From the NCBI GenBank assembly GCA_022041995.1, contig CP074386.1, forward strand, positions 248,001 to 312,000: 64,000 nucleotides of DNA, written 5' to 3'. Both the position numbers and the translations under genes were made by a program. This document shows, piece by piece, positions 59,545 to 64,000 of the stretch (position 1 is the first letter of the stretch; each line of letters starts with the position of its first letter). A model generated the notes under the pieces. That model saw only the letters and a program-made list of their open reading frames with translations, made no database searches and had not been told where the DNA came from. This stretch comes from Cupriavidus necator. GTDB lineage: Bacteria; Pseudomonadota; Gammaproteobacteria; Burkholderiales; Burkholderiaceae.

Positions 59545-59826
59545 CTCAAAGATAGAAAATAGTGCCGCGGGTATCCGCGAAGATTACAGGGTGACGTCGA
59601 AAGGTTGCGTTGGCAATCGAGTGTGATGACAAGACAGGTCGGACCGGGATTCGCTAAACCTGAAGAATAGTTAGAGCGTTCAGCTCGCGCGACAAATTAG
59701 GAGCGAGTCAGCGGATTTCATCGGGGCCCGCAGCGTATGCTGCAGAAAGGCCGCATATAAAGCTGCAACCTATCCTGTCGAATCAGAACACAAGAAAACC
59801 TGGCGCATCGGGGGCGTTCATATAAA
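59545..59826 (+). ncRNA. IS110 3' non-coding end, candidate bridge-RNA gene (copy D)
   Basis: Non-coding, strongly similar to 4890-5172 in blocks, with a differing internal hairpin (GAGCGTTCAGCTC against GAGCTTCGAGCTC in copy A). Conserved scaffold plus variable loop is the expectation for IS110/IS1111 bridge RNAs that specify target and donor. Transcription is not shown. Confidence 0.5.
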
Positions 59827-59841
59827 CTATTCTGAGCGGCG

Positions 59842-61545
59842 TGTTGCCTCACGAAGGAATGTTACCCGATGGATGGTTGTCCTTTCACTTTCTTTATTCT
59901 CTTCTTTCGTCGTTTTCCGGGCGCGGAGCGCCCGGCCCCCGGCGACTTTTAACTTTCCTGCAATTCACACTTCGGCTGGCGCATCAGCGGACTTTTGCAG
60001 ACCACCCAGAATCATCTCGCTTACACGCTCTGCTCGCCACGCCTTGACCCGCCGCTGCAGCGTTCGTAGTTGTGCCTGACTTGCGTACGCCTCTGGAAAC
60101 ATCGCGGCCAACCGACCCATCAGTACGTTGGCCGGCACAGAGGGCTCTGCGATGAGCCATCCTTCGATTAGCGGCCACGCGTCGGCGAACGGATCCACCC
60201 GACTTCTCCACCAGTGCTTTGCCTTGAGTTGCTTCCGGTGGGTTGGACGTGCCTCACCTTCCTTCCATGCCGAAGAAAGGCCGGCGAGGAAGGCGGCGAC
60301 GTCTGATTCGCCAGCCGGCGCTGCTTCAGCGCGCACGCCGTGGGTAGCGAACTCGCTCAATATCTGCTGAGCCGTTCGCATCTCCTGTAGCAGCCGGACC
60401 GGATCAAGGCTTTTGAACTGGCTCTTCAGTTTTTCCTTGATCGCGGGTTCGACGCTCTCGTGTGCCAGAAGCCGATCGCACGGCGTCGCCGGCGCTAAAT
60501 AGACCTTGTGTACGCGTGCTCCGTCACGCGTCTTGGACTTCAGCTTGAATGAAGGCTGAAAGAAGTTAATGTACAACCGCGATGACGCGTACAGTTGCGC
60601 CAGCGCGTTCCTGGCATCGACACCGCTCAGCCGGCCATACCCGACCAGCCGCCGCACGACGGCGCCGTTCTTCTGCTCCACCCAGGCCTGATCGTTCTTC
60701 TTGTAGGCTCGCGAACGCGTCTGAACAAGGCCGCGTCCCTTGCAGTAGTCGAAGACGCTCTGGTTCATGAACGCACTGTCGTTGTCCGAGTCCACTCCAA
60801 GCATCGCGAATGGCAGATCAGCCGCCGCTTTCTCAAATCCTTCAATCACCAGCATCTGGTTACGCACTCGCATTGCCACACATTCGGTCCAGCCGCTGGC
60901 GATGTCGGTCAACGTGAGGGTGTGGACGAACTCACCGTCAGTCTTCGAGCCGCCGCAGTGTTCGACCATGTCGATCTCGAAGAAGCCCGGTGGTGGATCG
61001 CGCCACTCGGCGAAGGTACGCACCGGCACGCTGCGCCGGATGGCCGAGCCCACCCCCGTGCGTCGTTTGCGCTGCCCATCGATGTGCGCACGGGCGTTGG
61101 CCAGCAGGCGATCGATAGTCGCTGCGCTGACCTGAAGGAGTTTGGCCTTGACGACCGGATCCAGGTCGAGATGGCCGTGCCGCTCCATGGCATCAACCAG
61201 TTTCGGGACCAACGCCTTCAGTCGCTTGCCACAGACCCGGTCGGCCGCTTCCCACAACACCGTCAGCGCCTGGCGAACCGCCTCGTCATACAGCCGGCTG
61301 CGCTCGCGCGTCGCCTTGTCCGCGCCGGACTCTTTCCGCAACAGCCGGATGGCGTGTTTGCGGTGATAACCGGTCAGAGCCACGAACTCATCGAGAATCC
61401 TGACCCGCTCACCGAACGTCGCGCTGCCATACCGCAAATGCAATGCTGCCACCAACTCCTTGCGTGTCGTCATGCTGATTTGCCTCGTCACCTCGAGCCG
61501 CTCCCGCCGGACAATCCGACGGGTAGCAAACTACGTGAGGCAACA
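59842..61545 (-). mobile_element. rve-type insertion sequence (unassigned, IS1202/ISNCY-like)
   Basis: Ends TGTTGCCTCACG at 59842 and its complement CGTGAGGCAACA ending at 61545, both followed inward by TACCCG motifs. One transposase gene on the minus strand. It lies between the non-coding ends of IS110 copies D and E. A clear target duplication was not seen, so the flanks may have been rearranged. Confidence 0.7.
59965..61473 (-). CDS. Integrase-core transposase
   Basis: About 502 residues from ATG 61473 (MTTRKELVAALHLRYGSATF); an ATG six codons earlier is also possible. N-terminal HTH (LDEFVALTGYHRKHAIRLLR). Catalytic core: PPGFFEIDMVEHCGGSKTDG (D), FAMLGVDSDNDSAFMNQSVF (D), RSRAYKKNDQAWVEQKNGAV (E). 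The C-terminus ends GLQKSADAPAEV. Intact; family by layout only. Confidence 0.82.
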   Translation of the reverse strand: MTTRKELVAALHLRYGSATFGERVRILDEFVALTGYHRKHAIRLLRKESGADKATRERSRLYDEAVRQALTVLWEAADRVCGKRLKALVPKLVDAMERHGHLDLDPVVKAKLLQVSAATIDRLLANARAHIDGQRKRRTGVGSAIRRSVPVRTFAEWRDPPPGFFEIDMVEHCGGSKTDGEFVHTLTLTDIASGWTECVAMRVRNQMLVIEGFEKAAADLPFAMLGVDSDNDSAFMNQSVFDYCKGRGLVQTRSRAYKKNDQAWVEQKNGAVVRRLVGYGRLSGVDARNALAQLYASSRLYINFFQPSFKLKSKTRDGARVHKVYLAPATPCDRLLAHESVEPAIKEKLKSQFKSLDPVRLLQEMRTAQQILSEFATHGVRAEAAPAGESDVAAFLAGLSSAWKEGEARPTHRKQLKAKHWWRSRVDPFADAWPLIEGWLIAEPSVPANVLMGRLAAMFPEAYASQAQLRTLQRRVKAWRAERVSEMILGGLQKSADAPAEV

Positions 61546-61559
61546 AGTCAGCGCGAGTT

Positions 61560-61748
61560 GCAATTCTGATGAGTCAATGCGACTCGCTCCTCATTTGTCG
61601 CGCGAGCTGAACGCTCAAACTATCTTTCAGGTTTAGCGAATCCCGGTCCGATCTGTCTTGTCATCACACTCGATTGCCAACGCAACCTTTCGACGTCACC
61701 CTGTAATCTTCGCGGTTTCCCTCCCCAGTACTACTTTCTATTTTCGAG
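61560..61748 (-). ncRNA. IS110 3' non-coding end, candidate bridge-RNA gene (copy E, truncated)
   Basis: The complement matches copy D from GAAGATTACAGGGTGACGTC through GACAAGACAG and the GAGCGTTCAGCTC hairpin to GGAGCGAGTC, then diverges near 61570. The distal half present in copies A and D is missing, so any RNA would be incomplete. Confidence 0.45.
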
Positions 61749-62723
61749 TCAGTACGGTTGGGCGCTCACGTGATCCTGCTTGTATGGTCTGTCATGCGCG
61801 AGAATAGCCCAGATAGTTCGAGCCATCTTGTTGGCAAGTGCTACGGTTACCACGTTCGCCGGTCGTCGTTTTTGCATTTGTTCTGCCCACGCTCCTACAT
61901 GCTTCGCATGGAACAGAACGCTACGCGCGCCGTGGATCAAAAGCGTGCGCACATACGTATCGCCGCGCCGGCTAATTCCGAGTAGCTGGACCTTTCCCCC
62001 GGTGCCAGTCTGCTTGGGTACGAGACCGAGCCAGGCGGCAAACTCGCGCCCAGACTTGAACGCCTTTGCGTCACCCATGCTCGCGACTGTGGCCGTCGCT
62101 GTCAGCAAGCCAACGCCCGGGATCGCGGCGATCGCCTTGCACGCCTTGTCTTCCTTCATCCACGTCTGCAAGCGCCGTTCGATCTCTGCGATTTGCTTGT
62201 CGAGGCGGTCAAGGTCATTCCACAGATCGCGTAAAGATTCGATCAGCATTGCTGGCAGTCGCTCCGCAAGCCTTGCCAGCACTCCTGGGATCGCCTTATC
62301 CAGTGCGCCGCGGCTTTTGGCCATCACCTCACCGTATTCGGACAGTAACCCTCGCAGACTGTTCATCTGCATCGTTCGCATCTTAATTTTCTGTTGCCGC
62401 AACCGATGCAGCGCCAGTACGGCCTGCTGCGATTCGGTCTTGACTGCGACGGCCTTGCTTGGCATCTGTGTGGCCATCCAGATCGCGCGCGCATCCGCCG
62501 GGTCATTCTTGTTGCCGATCACGAATGCCTTGACGAACTTGGCCGGCATCAGCTTGATCTCATGGCCCATCTCGATCAATCGCCGCGCCCAGTGTTGGGC
62601 ACCGCCACAGGCCTCCATACCAATCAAACAGGGTTCGCGATTCGCAAAATGTTCGAGGAACACGGCGCGCTTCAGTTGCTTGTTCACGATTTCGCCTGTG
62701 TCAGCATCCACCCAGTGAACCTG
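61749..62723 (-). pseudogene. IS110 transposase copy E, exon after the group II intron
   Basis: From the intron boundary at 62723 the frame reads QVHWVDADTGEIVNKQLKRA to the end YKQDHVSAQPY without a break, including NKNDPADARAIWMATQMPSK, IPGVGLLTATATVASMGDAK and GISRRGDTYVRTLLIHGARS. It is nearly identical to copy D but free of the nested transposon. The first 15 codons would lie beyond the intron, outside the window. Confidence 0.92.
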
Positions 62724-62764
62724 GTCGGGTAGCAGCGACGCATTACTGCGCCGCCGCCCCCTCA

Positions 62765-62798
62765 GAACCGGACGTGCAGGTCGCCCCGCATCCGGCTC
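62765..62798 (-). ncRNA. Group II intron domain V, second copy
   Basis: The complement of this stretch is identical to the domain V hairpin at 55115-55148 (GAGCCGGATGCGGGGCGACC ... GTCCGGTTC). Confidence 0.9.
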
Positions 62799-62809
62799 AA
62801 GCCATTCCT

Positions 62810-64000
62810 TCAGCGCCACTGGGTGGCACCGGACAGCCCGGCGGAACGTTTCGCGGTTCGACGGCGGGCAAGGTAGATGTCCCATGCCGGATCAAACGGA
62901 TTAGCCAGTCCCCGGATTTTGACGTGGCGCTGGATGGCGGCCGTCGCTGCGCGGAAGAGTTGCAGGCCGCAGGTGTCATCCTCGGTCGAACCCTTCGTTG
63001 CAAAATCCCAGGACCGATGTCCGTCACACCGGAAGTAACGTTTCCTGACCCACCGGGCTCCTTTCGTGGGGTGCCTACGTCTTGCCCACTTCCAGAGCAG
63101 GTGCCAGATGTGCGAGTCGATCGTTGAGAAGGTCGCTTTTGCCACGACGTGGCGATGATACATAGTCCAACCCCGAATGATCGGGTTCAGCCTACGGATC
63201 AACGCCTCTTGGGTGACACTCGCGTTGCCCTTGATGACTTCCCTGACCTTGTCGAGCAGCGATTTGATACTTTTCTTCGCTGGCTTGATCAGCAGTTTGC
63301 CGCCGTACTTGCGCACGTTTTGGCCAAGGAAATCGAAACCCTCCGCTATGTTGGTGATCCTGGTCTTCTCTTCCGAGAGTTCCAGACCTCGGGCGGCCAT
63401 AAACTGCCTGACCGCGGGAAGCACCCGGGATTCCAGCACATCTCTCGACACGCCAGTCACCACAAAGTCATCGGCATAACGGACGACGTTGAGCTGAGCC
63501 TTGCTGCGAGCAAGTTTGGATGTTCCCACACTTGCATGGACTGCCGCTTCAAGCCCATCCAGCGCCATATTCGCGATGACGGGCGAGATAACTCCCCCTT
63601 GGGGTGTACCCGCCCGCGACTCGAACAGAGTTCCCTCATCGATATATCCGGCCTGAAGCCACTTTCGCAGAACCCCCTTATCCATCGGTACGTTCTCCAG
63701 GAACCAGGAATGACTGAAGTTGTCGAAACAGCCTCGAATGTCACCCTCCAGAACCCATTCTGGCGAGGCACGCTTAGCCAGAACGTTGAAGCACTGCTCG
63801 ATGGCATCGGCGGTCGAGCGTCCGGACCGAAAGCCGTAGGAATTGGCATCCGCCAGAGTCTCCGCGACGGGTTCCAGAGCGAGCTTCCATAAAGCCTGCA
63901 TCGCCCGGCACCGCATACAAGGAATTCCTAACGGACGCTTCTTGCCGTTACTCTTGGGAATGTAAACCCGCCGCAGCGGCATCGCCCGATAGCCGCGATG
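62810..64000 (-). CDS. ltrA: Group II intron reverse transcriptase/maturase, second copy (5' part outside window)
   Basis: The visible ~397 codons, from RGYRAMPLRRVYIPKSNGKK to RRRTAKRSAGLSGATQWR, match the first copy, including YADD in NVVRYADDFVVTG and the maturase X domain. Whether this copy shares the frameshift before RT1 cannot be seen. Confidence 0.88.
   Translation of the reverse strand, partial: HRGYRAMPLRRVYIPKSNGKKRPLGIPCMRCRAMQALWKLALEPVAETLADANSYGFRSGRSTADAIEQCFNVLAKRASPEWVLEGDIRGCFDNFSHSWFLENVPMDKGVLRKWLQAGYIDEGTLFESRAGTPQGGVISPVIANMALDGLEAAVHASVGTSKLARSKAQLNVVRYADDFVVTGVSRDVLESRVLPAVRQFMAARGLELSEEKTRITNIAEGFDFLGQNVRKYGGKLLIKPAKKSIKSLLDKVREVIKGNASVTQEALIRRLNPIIRGWTMYHRHVVAKATFSTIDSHIWHLLWKWARRRHPTKGARWVRKRYFRCDGHRSWDFATKGSTEDDTCGLQLFRAATAAIQRHVKIRGLANPFDPAWDIYLARRRTAKRSAGLSGATQWR

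Larger units (their letters stand above)
52940..59826 (+). mobile_element. IS110-family element (copy D) carrying a group II intron and a nested transposon
   Basis: One IS110 transposase gene is spread over 52950-52994, 55190-55808 and 59189-59544, interrupted by a group II intron and then by a 3.4 kb transposon; its 3' non-coding end runs to about 59826. Removing both insertions and one 5-bp duplication gives a single frame. Confidence 0.88.
62724..64000 (-). mobile_element. Group II intron, second copy (runs off the window)
   Basis: Inverted second copy of the intron at 52995-55189, inserted at the same position of the IS110 gene (between the VF and Q codons). Its 3' end CTACCCGAC is at 62724 and domain V at 62765-62798. 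The 5' half lies beyond 64000. Confidence 0.92.

Overview
This GC-rich window comes from a heavily rearranged, insertion-sequence-saturated accessory region. I infer a beta-proteobacterium of the Burkholderiaceae that has a Hrp-type type III secretion system, with Ralstonia or the endofungal genus Mycetohabitans as the best fits. Three things support this. There are two copies of a giant effector built from SKWP repeats, a family described from Ralstonia. There is a small gene with an N-myristoylation-type start behind a perfect TTCGC-N15-TTCGC (PIP/hrpII-type) box. The IS families and the toxin/antitoxin and defence genes are also typical. The genus is an inference. No rRNA, tRNA or CRISPR array was seen.

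Layout. 1-5.7 kb is a pile of element fragments: an integrase 3' end, a three-gene ExeA-type transposon remnant, an IS3 element, a 5'-truncated IS110 element and an IS66 fragment. 5.7-29.1 kb is a large imperfect inverted duplication. The left arm (minus strand) and right arm (plus strand) each carry the same giant effector gene: N-terminal disordered leader, about 42-residue SKWP repeats, a large middle region, two RelA/SpoT-synthetase-like domains, and a C-terminal OTU/papain-like cysteine-protease-like segment. The left copy has 7 repeats and is split by an IS630 element. The right copy has 30 repeats and one frameshift. The spacer between the arms holds an IS701 element, another transposase gene, and the small ADP-ribosyltransferase-like effector gene with its PIP box.

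29.1-45 kb is a decayed defence and accessory island. It holds a second IS630 copy, the 3' end of an OLD-family nuclease gene followed by a UvrD-like helicase gene (Gabija-like pair), a conserved hypothetical, an ISL3 transposase, a GIY-YIG-like protein, a two-gene restriction-nuclease-like pair, a NYN-domain protein, a three-gene operon (DUF1016 nuclease, GHKL ATPase, large unknown protein) interrupted by an IS4 element, and a FitAB toxin-antitoxin module. 45.6-50.1 kb has IS110 and Tn3 transposase fragments, the two Tn3 halves lying in opposite orientations. 50.2-51.9 kb is a chromosomal-type operon remnant (TetR regulator, NAD-dependent dehydrogenase, MFS transporter).

52.2-64 kb is a set of nested elements. 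An IS110 gene is split by a group II intron, and the same IS110 gene is split again by a complete 3.4 kb Mu/Tn7-like transposon (zinc-binding protein, DDE transposase, ExeA-like ATPase, small protein). Next comes a third transposon, then an inverted second copy of IS110 plus the same intron at the same site, which runs off the window. The IS110 3' flanks are conserved non-coding DNA with a variable loop and are candidate bridge-RNA genes.

Many genes are broken by single-base indels, mostly in G/C homopolymers. This is either genuine decay or residual sequencing error, and each such case is flagged. All function calls are from reading the sequence; no database search was possible.
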